Below, in pieces: positions 44,530 through 56,910 of a stretch of DNA of 64,000 nucleotides. Made by a program: the position numbers and the translations under genes. The DNA is from Malachius bipustulatus. Taxonomy: Eukaryota; Arthropoda; Insecta; Coleoptera; Melyridae. Below the pieces are notes generated by a model, which saw only the letters and a program-made list of their open reading frames with translations, did no database searches and was not told the DNA's origin. Where the stretch lies: assembly GCA_910589415.1 (NCBI GenBank), contig OU342634.1:22627144-22691143 (forward strand), written 5' to 3'. Each line of letters opens with the position of its first letter. Positions within the stretch are counted from its first letter, which is position 1.

Positions 44530-45060
44530 CAACGTCATTATCATGTCATTGTTTGGTGTTATCTGACGTCGAATGATGACTTTAGTGACATGGAAATAAC
44601 GTCGCAATGACGAAGAAATGTAACAGATCAAATACGTAGGTAATTTATTCACGTAAAAATCACGTCAAAGAACGACGTAAAAGCTACCAAATGAAAGACG
44701 TCAAATTGACCTAATAGACCCGTTATTTGTCGATTTGCATTATAAGTATTGTCGATTTGCGAATAAAAATATTACAAACTCATTCCATGAACGAAGAATT
44801 GTAGCTCTGGTGTCAGTTTCTCATTTGACTTATTTGAGCAGTAAAAACAATATTTTTCACATTTCGTCTCTCAAGTTTCATGTGTACATGACGTTAAAAA
44901 CACGTTAGTTAAGGCGGCGCTGTAAAATGGTGGCCAATTTACGTCTTTTTGACGTCTCCTATTGATTTTATTTAATTACGTCAGGTAGGGACTTAAGCGA
45001 TGTGTTTTCTACGTCACTTATAAGTTGCTGATGTCAGAAATAACTGTCATTATTGTTCTG
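44530..45060. repeat. Cluster of ACGTC/GACGT motifs
   Basis: About a dozen copies of ACGTC or GACGT, many within TGACGT or ACGTCA, occur in 530 bp (for example near 44531, 44562, 44588, 44606, 44664, 44672, 44697, 44889, 44940, 44950, 44979 and 45010). CpG-containing motifs are otherwise scarce here. They may be CRE/bZIP-like sites or a repeat-family signature. No termini found. Confidence 0.45.
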
Positions 45061-45064
45061 ATTT

Positions 45065-46850
45065 TTGGTAAGTAGTTACCAACTAAAGTTGCGTGAGACA
45101 AAACTGAAAAGCACTCTTCGCTGAATTACATTAGAAAATGATTATAATTTCACTCATCAGACCTGACTCTGCTGTCAAAGCTTAAGAATTCACTGTTCGG
45201 TAACCAATTATCCGAAAAAATTTTTTGGACAGTACCTATTGTAAATACTTAAGCCTTTAACATGGGTTTTAGAATGAAAGGTAAGCGTTGAACTCTTCTC
45301 AGAATTCTGCAGGGAAGTGCTTTAGTACAAGTTTCCACTCTTAGGTATAATGCTTTTCCAAAGCTGCGAGTTTATTTTTTATCAAAGAATATCTATGTTT
45401 AATTGACCAGCTAGTGAAATGGTTTGTAAAGGTAAGGAGGGTCCTTAATAACAGTCCAAATAAACAATCCAATCGATTTATAACTAGCAGTAAAAAACTC
45501 TTGCCTCATTGAACGAGAATTTCAAAGAGAAGAAAAGTCGGTTCGGGTCCTCTTTGGGGGCGCCTCTCGCGTATAAAGTCAGGACTCACCCCACTGTCTG
45601 GCAGTGTTTTTTATCACGTTGTCCATTTCGGTAATTCAGAGTCGCTTCCAAGTCTACTGGTATAAGCCGGTATTTATTTTTATATGATGCTGCGACGGCA
45701 AAAATCTACTTTATCCAATATAGGAGACCGGACGAGTGGACACACGAGATCAAGACACACTAGTGATGGGATTACTGTTACTATATATCAATTACTTGGA
45801 CAAGTTTAGTCAGCCTATGGCAGTGCTTTTTATACGCCAGAATCAAATCCTCTGAAAAACAATGCTTTTGTCAAATTTAAGGATGAAACAAACAGAATTG
45901 AAATTGAGGCGAGATAAATGAATGAAAATAAGGTGTAACTAATACGTGTACCTTTTCGATATATGTATAAGCGTGTACACTATCAATATCGGTACCTATC
46001 CAATAATGTATGTTTCCAAGTGTATAGAATATTGAACATGTGAACATTGCTTGTTTTTATGGGGCAATTATTCGTTAAAAAAACATGCACCTGTTGTAGC
46101 TGGCACCCACGTTTAAATTATCATCACTGAACTTTAATTTATTTGCCGTTACGTTGGAAAAATTCAGAACATAATACATATATCTATGTATGTAAATCAT
46201 TGTTTTGCAATTTTTACAAGAATAAAAACACGAAACGACTGTAAATACATAATTACCATATTTATAATATAATTATTGTGTATATTATATTTTTTAAACA
46301 AGATCCGCAGTCATTGATAGGGATGTTTCCATTTAACCTTCAGACAGGTTGACAGTCAATTTTTTAATTTTTATTTATCGATAGAAAAATATTTCTTTAA
46401 CGCAAAACGCCGACCAGATTGTTTGTGAATTAGTCAATTTTTCAAACGTCTGTGATGCGATAAAAAGGTATGGCAGGTATGTCGATCTATAGTTCTTCAT
46501 TGTTAGATTCAAATTTGTTGAGGATTAAGTACTTAAATGAGACTGAATAGATCTATTACTAAGTATGACTTTTTTAAATGATTTTATAAATGTGTTTAAG
46601 CATTTAACATGCTGTGTTAATAACACATTAATTTTAGTTACAAATATCTTCTCACTTATTCGTTTATTTCTAACTTGGGAGATGTATTATTGTATCGAAG
46701 ATGAGATACTTTAAAACAAACTCGTTATTTTTTATTGCCGATTTTTATTGCGGTTATGAATAACCTGAAATCAAAAAAAAAGTACACAACGTAGGGCAGG
46801 CTAAATTTTGTTGAAATTAATACCATTTTTTTGATCACAAGAAATCATTT
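45065..46850. other. Non-coding stretch
   Basis: AT-rich, no frame of note. A patch at about 45545-45605 is richer in GC without a recognisable feature. Confidence 0.35.
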
Positions 46851-46855
46851 TAGCT

Positions 46856-47155
46856 TTATCTCTCTCTCTTTTTCTTCTCCGTTCTGTTCGCGTCTAAATA
46901 AATTTGAGAAGACAGGAACTCGAGAAGGTAGTCCAGCCCATTTTTGTCAAAAAGTGAATTTGTTAAGTTGCAACCAGTCAATAACTCGACCACGAGCTTA
47001 TCTGGTTGATCCAGAAAGCGATAAGAGCATTGATTTTCTTCATCATAGTTTTCATCACAAAATAAAGATGCGTTGAACAAGTCGGGGATAACAACCGATA
47101 AAGTGTTGTTACAGTTTTTGTATATAAAATACTTCGGCGTTAGTATCGTCAAATC
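46856..47155 (-). other. Orphan open frame, possible exon
   Basis: About 100 open codons on the minus strand, with a protein-like composition (CSYRFLDQPDKLVVELLTGC, then DYLLEFLSSQIYLDANR) and a basic end. The listed start is a GTG and a stop lies directly upstream, so it would have to be an internal or terminal exon. No family recognised; may be chance. Confidence 0.2.
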
Positions 47156-47429
47156 CCTCACAGTTTATGTTCGGTAAAGAATTCATAATACACTTAGGGC
47201 TGGTTGCACATACTTAAATTAACAATATGTTAGATAATTACTGATTTTAAATTGCAAATTTTGAAGATATGGTGAATATATTTAATGATCAATCATTTTT
47301 ATCGGTAGTTTTCTAAAGGAGTAGAATTTACTTCCAGCAATATTTGTGCAACCGACGGATTTGAATCTCGAACCCTACAACCGGAGCAACAATTAACTTT
47401 TCTGATGCATAATCTGCGGTCACCGTCAT

Positions 47430-47655
47430 CATTTCATTCGGAATAGTTGGCAACCACGTATTCTGCGGGTGCCTCTATCATGTCCAAGACCTATATGGGA
47501 TCATATATTATGGTCTTCTATTCTACGCATTACGTGTCCGAACGCTTGACGTGTATTTTTTGCTCTTAGAATTTCCTTATCCCTCGGCATTCGGACTCGG
47601 ATCCATATAGCATTACCGGTCTACAGAAGAGAACCCCAGAGAGCGCACTCCAAGA
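47430..47655 (-). pseudogene. Fragment of LINE RT C-terminal region
   Basis: On the minus strand, VMLYGSESE (about 47605-47625) is followed, one frame away, by AFGHVMRRIEDHNI (about 47520-47560) and GLGHDRGTRRIRG. This order resembles the C-terminal part of insect endonuclease-reverse transcriptase LINEs. Several stops and frameshifts; short relic. Confidence 0.45.
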
Positions 47656-47659
47656 GCAA

Positions 47660-49118
47660 GTGAATTCCGAAAATGACTTTGCAGTGCCTCCCTTATCACA
47701 TCGCTGAAACAGAGAGCAAAAATCTTCCTCACAGTCGCGTAGGTTTATAAAAAAAACTCTTCGTTATAAGAGTTTTTCCATTTCTCAAGTCTAATTGCCA
47801 AATCTTGCAATAAGTGCCGTAGTAGAGCCGTAGTCGCTGTTTTTTTTATTTCCTAACGTTTACTCTAATATCCGCTTTTACATTTTTAAACACGTTATCT
47901 GAAAAAAAACCTTTGAAATTCTTTCGCGTATGTAAGTAAATAATATCACTGAAGTTGTTCCCAAAGGTAATAAATACAGAATCGGAATCCTGCTTATTCC
48001 CATAGTTATCCTGAGAAAGCTCCTGAAATTCGCTACGTCCGAACCTATACCGAAATTCGGAAATAAACAATCATTAGACATTCTTATTATCTCAATCGTC
48101 GCCACTGTCAGACTGCACTCAATCTTCACGCAGCCAGGCACCCATCGTCCAGGAGAATAGCTGCGAATGGCGAATGGTAGTCAGTAGTCAGCATATCCCG
48201 CTCAAACTCATCAAAACTGACCACATCTTGATCCAATATTCGTAATTACGTAATCCAGAGAGCTTAAACACAGCTTCTTATCAGCCCCGAAAACAACAAC
48301 CCTGGTACTAGTGATCGAGGAGCATAATAGGAAGAAATGGAATACGTAGAAATCGAGACTGAACCAGGCGAATTTAGTCAGGTCATGTTCATAACGTATA
48401 AGCCCATCACTAGAGTAGACTAGCCACCTATAAAGTGTGCATTTCCCAATTTCACACTCTAACGCTCTCGACCGACGGTCGTTCTCTACTTTTCCAAGCT
48501 AGTCTCTATCAACCCCTAATTCATTATGTCACACAAGGCGAGGGGGTCCAAGCCATTGTAATTAACTCCGAATACAAAATTCGTAATTATTATTATCGAT
48601 ACCAGTCCTTTGTGTGTTTCAATTATTTTCCTATACAGCAGCTGAAGATTGAATTTTTGCACGAGTAGATTTATATCCTAAAAGTCCGTGCTAGAAAGCG
48701 GCGTCTTTACAGCAGCCTTGTAATTTTCATACTATGAATTATTATAATTTTGGTGTGCAAAATCTTGTGCCTAAATTATTTGTACCTATAAATCACGTGG
48801 ATGAGTCCTCTCCACTGAGGGCTGAGGCCAAACATGCCAAACAAACAAAGATCATAGATCATTATCAATCCGTTATTATTAAGTTGTAGTTATAATAATT
48901 GTAATTGTTGTTATTGTTCATAAAACTAAGTGAAACCCAAAATATCTTTAAATATACCGAATTCATAGAAAAATTAACGAAATAACCCTATGGCGATTCT
49001 GACCAAAATTACAAGAACCAGATTGCGAGTTTATCACAGTACCAAGCCTGCCAGTCCTTGTCAGTTCATGACATGGGCAGGATGGCAAGTTCATCACATG
49101 GCGATCAAGCCAAAATAG
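47660..49118. other. Non-coding stretch
   Basis: Short frames on both strands (for example minus 47846-48070) have no recognisable domain. Nothing else seen. Confidence 0.35.
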
Positions 49119-49224
49119 GTTATATATATATATAGTATATGTATATATATATATATAGTATATATATACAAATACTATATATATATATATATATAGTATA
49201 TATATATAGTATATATCTATAGTA
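49119..49224. repeat. (TA)n microsatellite with TATAG interruptions
   Basis: About 105 bp of TA repeats interrupted by AGTATA, ATGTATA and ACAAATAC. The Y/I-rich minus frame across it is an artefact. Confidence 0.92.
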
Positions 49225-49225
49225 A

Positions 49226-51740
49226 GTTTATCAAACTTCCACACACTGGTCAGAAGTATTTTTCGATAAAGAAGCCTTTTTGATGACTTACGAGCATGAA
49301 AGCACACATGGACTTATATTGACTTGTGAGTGGTTTTGTTTTTTATTTTATTTTTATTTTTTGACGTATCTTGATCTATTTGGCCCTAAAGTTGGCGCGA
49401 TTTTGAAGTTTTCACTAATTATAAATAATTTATATTTTGACTAGCGAACTGGCGTTGTTTTTTATGATTTTTTTTACCAATTTTGGCCTATTTTGAGCTG
49501 AATTTGCCGAAACTTTGAAACTTTCATTGAGCTATGAATAACTGAGCTGGGAAAGTATCATTTGATTTATTTGATTTCTGAATTTATTTATTTTCTTCTT
49601 CATTTTGATTTTGTCAATGATTTGGATTTGATTTCTGAAGTAATGCTCAAAAATGTTTTATTGATTTTTAATTCCATATATCTGTATCCAAAATGTAAAA
49701 CAGGATTACCAATCTTAGATGGCTACGCTAGTAACCTAGACATGCAGAGGGGTTGATATAAGTTATAGAACAGTTGAGTTATCACATCAGATATTGAGTA
49801 GTTTACTATAGTAGGATTAACTTTAAAAAGTCAGATGTGACGTCTTACTAACCGTCCGAATTAATATTTTTAATTTCACCAGAAAATGTCAAACAGTTAA
49901 TTGTCAAGTTGTGAACGAGCGTAATTATTGAAGGAATCATTCAAAAAATGAATTGAACCGCTTACGTCAGTTTGAGAGCCACTGACAACTACATAAAATT
50001 TATTCACGTAATGACATTCTATCCTCTGTGTTGTGCATTTAATTCTCATTCAAAACCAATGTTGACGTATACTTATTTATGCGGGATGGAGTATTTAGAC
50101 AAACTGGACGGTTACTATAAAAACACGTACATGAAACAAAATAAATCGAACTATTAAAAGGATGTGTATTCTTAATCGATACGTATGACTTTTTAGACTT
50201 TATTGGACTATAAAGCCAATATTTCATTCATTTTTATCATATCGAACCTATGTTTAGTTGTATTTCACTTCAATAAATTGGTTAAACAAATAATAACGCG
50301 AATAGTTATAATATCTATAACAACTTTCATTATAAATGTAAATTATAAGTTTCAAAAGTCTAAGATTAAAAACTCTTTTTTTTCATGCTGTATAGCCACT
50401 CTAGAGTCTAACTTTTCAAAAAAAAGTACATAATTATTATAGAGGACTTTGATAAAACTCTTATAATATTTAATTTACTTTAAGAAGAAAGTACCTCGCA
50501 TTATTTCACCTATAAACTTAATGACATTAGAGGGTGTAAAAAAGACAAACAAACCCCTAAAATTCGCGTGACGTATTGCGGAGATACATGGCACGTATAT
50601 ATACCGAACAACAAGTCAAGGCTATTCTGATTGATGTGCACCGTTTTGCGTCGCTTGCTAGATTTGAACTCATCAGGCGAGGGCTATTCATTACTGTCTA
50701 GCAGGATTCACCCCCTTGCTAGGGTCCTCGGAATGGGGGTGTGCACCCCTAAACTTCACCCAGAGTCTGCTAGTATAGGTTATGCGTGCTAATCTGGTGC
50801 ATAATTAAATTCAGCATCGAGTAACACGTAATCCCGCTGCACTCAAAAGAATTAGGGATTTAGTGGTTACAAGATGACAATTAATTTTTATAAGCTTTCA
50901 GATTCTTACCCTTGTGACGTTGGAAACAACTTCACTGATGAATTTGAAGATGAAGCTATAACGACAGCTTTATCTACAAAGCGTTCTATCTACATGAGGG
51001 TGAGTTATTATACTGAAGACACTTCGAAACGTAAAGATGTATTAATTTAAGAATAACAAAACTCTCATATAGCCAGGATCCTCAATAAATATTTTAACGG
51101 TTGAAATAAAAGAGTCTTATACTGTGTCCCAGTTAATCGAAAAATTAATTGAATTGAAAATTGTTATCAGCTCTACTGTTTTCCTCAGTTATATAGTTTA
51201 TTATTTGAGCAGCGGGAGTTGAATTAAAAAACTAAATCAATAAGTCACCTGAAAGGGTGCCTTTTGCTTGCCACCCCTGATAAAGTTATGCCTGCGCTTC
51301 TATCTAAGTTGTTTCTAATTTAATATTTCGACGGAGTAGAGCGAGGCGACTTGCATCTCTACCGCGGTCCAAGTGCCGAGGTTTCATTTACATACAAACT
51401 CCAAAAGTTTAAAGTTATTTCGCATCGGTGGCGCTTCACCATCTGGGAATCAAGACGGTTCGTTTACCTGCTGCTGTGTACTTTTTAATTATTCAAATGA
51501 ATGTTTTATCCCGAAGCTGCATTATACGTATCGCTCGTGGCTCGAGAAAATTGTTGCAAGAGTGGTGAACGATTTGTCTGCTTGCCACCAAACTTCATAG
51601 TTTTTATTTTCTTCGCAAACTAGTGAAATAATTTGACGAAAATATTTTAACTAAATTTTAATTATTAAATAAGTAAGTATTGTTGCAGTGTTCATTAAAA
51701 AAAATTCTCCGCGATTTCAGTGGAAATTCTTGTCAGACCA
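49226..51740. other. Non-coding stretch
   Basis: AT-rich. A GC-richer segment at about 50640-50760 has a TAGATTTGAACTCATC stretch that resembles an inverted tRNA B box, but no tRNA fold could be built. A 75-residue frame at 51373-51600 has no known motif. Confidence 0.35.
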
Positions 51741-51742
51741 TA

Positions 51743-52524
51743 TACAGGTGTCCGTAAATCAATAAGACACGGCCAACTACAGCTTTGCGAGCTCAAATGA
51801 AAGCGATTTAACGAAACATATCTTATAAGTGCAAAAGTGCTTGCTCAAGAAGTTATGGCACCTTAAAGAAAAAAAAATTAAATTTAATATTGTAGATATC
51901 TGCGATCAAGCTGAAAATTTATATACGTCATTTTAAGGGGAAATCGAACCATACTAGCGTCAAAATCTTGTAGCATAATATAGAGGACGCTTTCTATACA
52001 TTTTTTATCACATTTTTTTAATATCAATCTTTTCATCACTATAAGTAAATTTATAGAGAATACGTTACTATTACATAAATTTACATAAAAAAATTGTACT
52101 TACTTATTTCAAGTCGAGAAAATGTATCGTTTCAAGAAAAACGCACTTATGCGTTTATTATAAGTAAGTAACTTATTCTCCTTAAAATTTGCCCATAGTG
52201 AGGAAAAGATTGATAATAAAAAATATGGTAAAAGACACTAAAAAAAAAAAATGCTCACAGCGCCTTCTACATTATTCTTCAAGATGCATTCAATAGCATT
52301 GTTCGACCTCCTTTGAATCTCACGTAAGTATATCAATTTTCAGCTTTATCGCGGTTTTAGTTTTTGAAATTTAGGTTAAAAAATTTAAACTAAATTTCAA
52401 ATTTTTATCTTCAGACTTCTTGAGGAAGCACTTTTGTACCAAGATAATATGTTTCGTCTAATCACTTTTATTTGAGGTCGTGAACCTGCAGTTGAGCTGT
52501 CCCATTCATTTACGGACATCCTGC
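51743..52524. mobile_element. Foldback element F
   Basis: The left end TACAGGTGTCCGTAAATC and the right end TTTACGGACATCCTGCA (to about 52524) are inverse copies, and the match continues inward at lower identity through AGCTCAAATGAAAGCGATT near 51790 and its complement near 52470. 782 bp, no coding capacity. The right terminus has decayed (TGCATGTA). Confidence 0.65.
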
Positions 52525-52526
52525 AT

Positions 52527-52916
52527 GTATACTTATTATGAGAAGTCCGTAGCAGTCCATAGATGAAATTTTTTTCAAAAAACGATTTTTATACTCGCCT
52601 ATCAACTTGAGGGCTTATTTGCGATATTTTCCCACGTCCTGGCGTCGAACGCTGATGATGATGCCCCGAAAATGAAATTATTGTTTATAACACAAATCGA
52701 CCGACCGCTAGCAAAAAACGAATTTTGACAACAATTCATTTCTTAGATTGGCCTTTGAATTTACACAGGCCAACTGGTTTACCGGTTCGTAGATCGCGCA
52801 GTAAGCTGTGCTCACTCAAAATTCCGTTTCGAAATTTCGAAATTTCGAATACACTCACGGGTTACAATAAATCCAAATCTATACATACTTGGAAAAGAGT
52901 GCTTTTAATAATTTAT
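52527..52916. other. Non-coding stretch
   Basis: No feature recognised. Confidence 0.35.
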
Positions 52917-53193
52917 TATACAGGGTTTCCCAGCTCATTCGAGTCGGTCTCTGTACAGAAAACCATGGATTAAAAAAAAAAAAAATTCAAATTCAAGTAC
53001 AGAATTTTGAACTATACAGAGTGTCCCATATGAGAGTGGCATATCAAAGGTTATGTTTTTTTAACGGCATTCTCTTATGTTATCACATTTTTACTTTGAG
53101 ACGAAAAAATAAGATTGGTTTCACAGTTGGTGTTTAAATTATTGAGAAGTTTAGGACTTATAAACAAGTGAAAATCGTAATTTTCGATGTATA

Positions 53194-54617
53194 TTACAGT
53201 TAAAACCAGTTTTTAGATAGAGCGCGTTATCCCTAGTTAAAACTAGTTTTTACCAGACAAAACGTGTTTTTCCGAAGCGAATCAGTTAAAACTGTTTCAA
53301 CCGAGGTTAAAGTTGATCGTACCTTATTCTGATTGGTCGCGAGACGTCTTCTCTGGATATTACCCAGGAAAGGAATTCCAGCTCCAATAGCGTAGTCAAA
53401 AAAGAAGTGAGATATTTTTTTTCGTCTGGCTTCCCAGCTGGAATGTCATCTTGGAGAAGATGACTCTAACCCCACTCTAACCCCTTTACAATCTCTGATG
53501 TTACCTGTGATCGTGATTTTTATTTGTGGACCTGTGATCGTGAGATTAGAGTGAGAGGAAAAAAATGTCTCACATAACGGGGGATACCAAACTTCGAACG
53601 ATAATTTTTCAACGTTTTGGGAATTATTTCGAAAGGAAATAAATTATGGACTTATAATACTGTTCACAAGTTGACGAGAAAATGATCTTCTAAAGGGGAA
53701 AAGCATATGCGAGAGGTAGCCGCATCTTCTCGCGATTTGGATATGAAACTGGAGAAGGAAAAGATGCCTGAGGAGTAAACGTCAAGAAACTATTATGGTG
53801 GACACGGCTGAACAAAGAAACTAAGTGACAATAATCCATGCACGAAAAACGCTTTTATGAACACTCATGCTGATCGCAAACGGTTGTCTTTAAAAAATAG
53901 TTTAGGCAACAGACAAAATCATAACCATCATATCACGAATTGGGCTGTCTTCTCTGCATCCTCGAATACTTTAGATACGAGTAATACATTTTGTCTAACG
54001 TTTCCATTTTACACTAAACCGGTTGACGCAAAGAAAACCTATTTTTCAACGGAGTGCACCATCTTCCATTTCAGATTTTGACCCTTTTCCTATATGCTCA
54101 TCAGCATTTAAAGACCTCAAAGTTTTAACAAATGTGAGTCGACAGGTAGTGGCATCCTAATTTACCTTTGTGAACTGTTGCTAAGAAAGCTAGCAGCCAT
54201 AGGAACAGGCCATTTATCCGCTGCGTATGCAAGAAAGGATGTATGTCAAAAAAGTGTCTCTGCAAGAAAAATCGGTACATTTGTAAATTGTAACTCACAA
54301 TGCCACGATAGTTTGTCTTGCAATAACAAGAAGTAGATCCTCATCCTTTTTTAAGTTTAGGGTTGTTTGATTATTTTTTATTGTTGTATTGACCAATGTT
54401 CCTTAACAATATTCCTTTTTTAAATTTTATCATTAGTTTCTCTATAGTGTTAGTTTTAACTAAAGCTCGGAGTGACAACTAGTTTTATCTTAAAATCAAA
54501 TATATCACTGGTAAATTCTAGTTTTGACTAGGTATTCCTAGTTTTAACAAAGCCATTTAGTAAAAACGAGTTTTAACTAGGGAAAACTAGTTCTAACGGA
54601 ACGGGTTTTAACTGTAA
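53194..54617 (+). mobile_element. Decayed DNA transposon with AGTTTTAACT arrays and CXC-like relic
   Basis: The ends TTACAGTTAAAACC (53194) and GGTTTTAACTGTAA (to 54617) are inverse copies. TATA occurs next to the left end and two bases beyond the right end, so it may be the target duplication. Both ends carry arrays of AGTTAAAACT/AGTTTTAACT-like motifs (left: about 53198, 53234, 53283; right: about 54450, 54537, 54580, 54606). The only coding relic is a cysteine cluster near the right end. The rest is probably deleted. Confidence 0.65.
54205..54336 (+). pseudogene. CXC-like cysteine cluster (KRBA2-type C-terminus)
   Basis: Reads RPFIRCVCKKGCMSKKCLCK, then after one extra base CNSQCHDSLSCNNKK and a stop. 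The pattern C-x-C-x3-C...C-x-C...C-x3-C...C-N resembles the C-terminal cysteine cluster of KRAB-A-domain 2-like integrase proteins in metazoan transposons. A frameshift near 54290 and absence of an upstream transposase show that it is a remnant. Confidence 0.55.
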
Positions 54618-55343
54618 CATATACAACGAAAACAGCTCAAAATAGAGGAAAATGGCTGCATGTCCCTATTTTATCTTTTCATGTACTATCCTATGATGTA
54701 GATGAAATGTTTGTACAGAGTGATAAAAAACCTGAATGTGACATGTAAGCCGTTTTCCTCTATGTTGAGCCGTTTCCGTTGTACCGGACCTTGAACTTCT
54801 AAAATTGCGATTTTCACTTGTTTATTACTCCTAAACTTCTCAACTTAAAGACCAACTGTAAAAACCAATCTCAATTTTTCTTCTCAAACAATCTAAAAAT
54901 GCGCAATAACATAAAAGCCATTCCGTTTAAAAAAAGATAACTTTGATATGCCACTCTCATATGGGACACTCTGTATGGTCCAAAATAATTTTCAATTATG
55001 TTCATTGTAATCTTGTAATTGAATGGGCAAATTTTTTGTTGGAAAATCCATCATTTCTCCCCCAAAGACCGACTGGAATGAGCTGGGACCCTGTATAATA
55101 AAATTTACAACTACATGTTTAATAATCAGTTTAGTTTGAATTATTGAACGGAGTGGAGGTTTAATTTTCACGACCGAATTTAACGCCGGGAAATAAGTGA
55201 ATAAGTGATACAGAAAGTAAAATAAGTGAAGTAACAGGACCGCTAAGCCAAGAGGCGTAAGTGGTAACTAGACAAATCATTAGCTACATATTATTAAACC
55301 GAGAATAAGTACTACAAAAGCATTAAAAAGGTAAGTCTTCGCC

Positions 55344-55733
55344 ATGTCAGCCACGTCGGGCGGAGCCTCTCCGCCCGGCAATCTGCCACTGGTTGATAAC
55401 ACGGATACGGATAAGGTAAATGATTTAGAAAATGTTTCTCAGGAAAATATTAATTTAACTAGATATCCTATGCATATAGATGTTAATAATAAATATTCGA
55501 TAAACGATAAAGGTCCATTTTATGTGTATGTAGAAAGCACGGTAAATAATTTAGGCAAGTTATTCCCTATCAGGGTAGGCCACTATCTGAAAATAAATCA
55601 ACTGTACACGAATGAAATTGTTGATATAAAGACAGTAGGTATAAATAGAGTTAAAGTGGAGACAAGAACTAAAGAAACTGCTAATAATTTGGTACAAAAT
55701 GAAAAACCTTCTTGCGCATCAATCGCAGAAATA
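55344..55733 (+). CDS. I-group LINE ORF1, N-terminal part (interrupted)
   Basis: 130 codons from the ATG at 55344 to the insertion. The N-terminal 30 residues are S/G/P/D-rich and probably disordered; the rest (KYSINDKGPFYVYVES, then IRVGHYLKINQ) resembles the N-terminal RRM-like region of I/Jockey Gag proteins. Reading continues across the insertion border for only a few codons. The frame continues exactly at 57047 if the inserted element and one TA copy are left out. The product binds LINE RNA and builds the RNP. As it stands, a truncated protein of 137 residues would be made. A small hairpin lies just after the start codon. Confidence 0.75.
55358..55376 (+). other. GC-rich hairpin after the ORF1 start codon
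   Basis: GGGCGGAG, loop CCT, CTCCGCCC: a perfect 8-bp stem starting 14 nt after the ORF1 ATG, in otherwise AT-rich sequence. It encodes part of SGGASPP. It might slow initiating ribosomes and favour this ATG. Confidence 0.5.
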
Positions 55734-55853
55734 GTGTATTTTTATGCGATTCAATAATAAATATTTTCTTCCTATTTTTTTTTATAATGAATTTAATGAA
55801 AAATAATCCGATTTTTTTTTGGGAAAACTCCACCTACCTACAAAAAAAAAAGA

Positions 55854-55926
55854 ATGATCCTCTCGTGGATGCGAACCCGCTCCAACAGTTAGCAAGTCAA
55901 GGATGTAACAAACTGAGCCACACGGT
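55854..55926 (-). other. tRNA-like / SINE-head sequence
   Basis: On the minus strand an A-box-like TGGCTCAGTTTG is followed 30 nt later by a B-box-like GGGTTCGCATCC, the spacing of an RNA polymerase III promoter. The acceptor and T stems do not pair well, so it is a degenerate tRNA or tRNA-derived SINE head and not a functional tRNA gene. Confidence 0.45.
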
Positions 55927-56857
55927 GCGTTTCGAATTTGTAGTGATGATGGGGTAGATATATGTAGTACGTCAGGTACCTACATCTACTCATTTTATTT
56001 TTTAAACTGGTCATATCTTAGTTATTAAAAAACCAATTTGAATACTTTTTTCACCTGCATGTAGGTGATTTAATTGTCGTTGCGATTGCTCTTCTAATTT
56101 TCAGAACCATTCATAATTGAATGTGAAAAAAAATAAAAAAGAAATTGCGAACCATTTCATCGATTTAATAATTTTATATAAGTGTAAGCTAATTTTGCAC
56201 AAGCGAAAAACTTTTTTATCTTTCGTTTAAAGTGCTACATTAATCGAGGCGAATTGAAGCTAAGACATCAAATTATATGTTAAAGCAAAAAAAAATGGAA
56301 AATTTCGGTTCAACTTCTTCAAAAATGGACTCATAAACGGTTATAGAATTGACACATTTTCACCCTTTTTCCTACCCACGACACTGGCTTATTAATGGAA
56401 AATATGCTAATTTTATTGCATTAACTCAAATTTCCAATAATTTTCTTCAAATCCTGTTAATTTGATTTCAAAGTTTTTTTGCCATCTTGCTCATACAATG
56501 GTTCAAAAAATTGTCAATTTTCCGTTAATGTTCAAAAAATTCAAATGGCCGCCATTTTGAAACGGCTCGGCCGATTTGGCTCAAGTGCAATACCAGACCA
56601 CTCCTTGTGGACATCTTACTCTCACAAAAGTTTCAGCCCCCTAGATTGAAAACTGCGGCCAGAAACCGTGCCTCAAGGACCGCATTTGGGGAACTTTGAA
56701 AGGACACCCTGTAGAAGTAACGTGACTTTTGGATTTTTTTTCAACGAAAATCTAAAGTCATTCCCAAGCTTTACAAGAATCCAAAATTTCGTTCACTAAT
56801 CTTGAAAGATAAAGCTACAGGAGCGTTTTTAAAATCGAAAAATCGTGATTTTGGAGA

Positions 56858-56878
56858 AATAAATAAATATATATATAA

Positions 56879-56910
<32 letters not shown>

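Larger units (their letters stand above)
52919..55095. mobile_element. Composite foldback element C, split by a second transposon
   Basis: The shell (TACAGGGTTTCCCAGCTCAT at 52919; complement ending CCCTGTA at 55095) is flanked by TA on both sides. It encloses an inner element whose ends TACAGAGTGTCCCATATGAG (about 53016) and complement (about 54975) match element B. The left inner arm is interrupted at 53194 by a 1.4-kb element, after which the arm resumes at ACAACGAAAAC. Diverged from B, so older. Confidence 0.72.

Noticed and set aside
46995..47025. TATCTGGTTGATCCA resembles the 5' end of 18S rRNA
   Set aside because: Similarity ends after about 15 bases; the sequence continues as CCAGAAAG instead of the rRNA, so it is chance.
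48963..49307. 114-residue Y/I-rich minus frame
   Set aside because: Mostly translation of the TA microsatellite.
50640..50770. Possible inverted tRNA gene
   Set aside because: A B-box-like GAGTTCAAATC is present on the minus strand, but no matching A box and no cloverleaf could be found.
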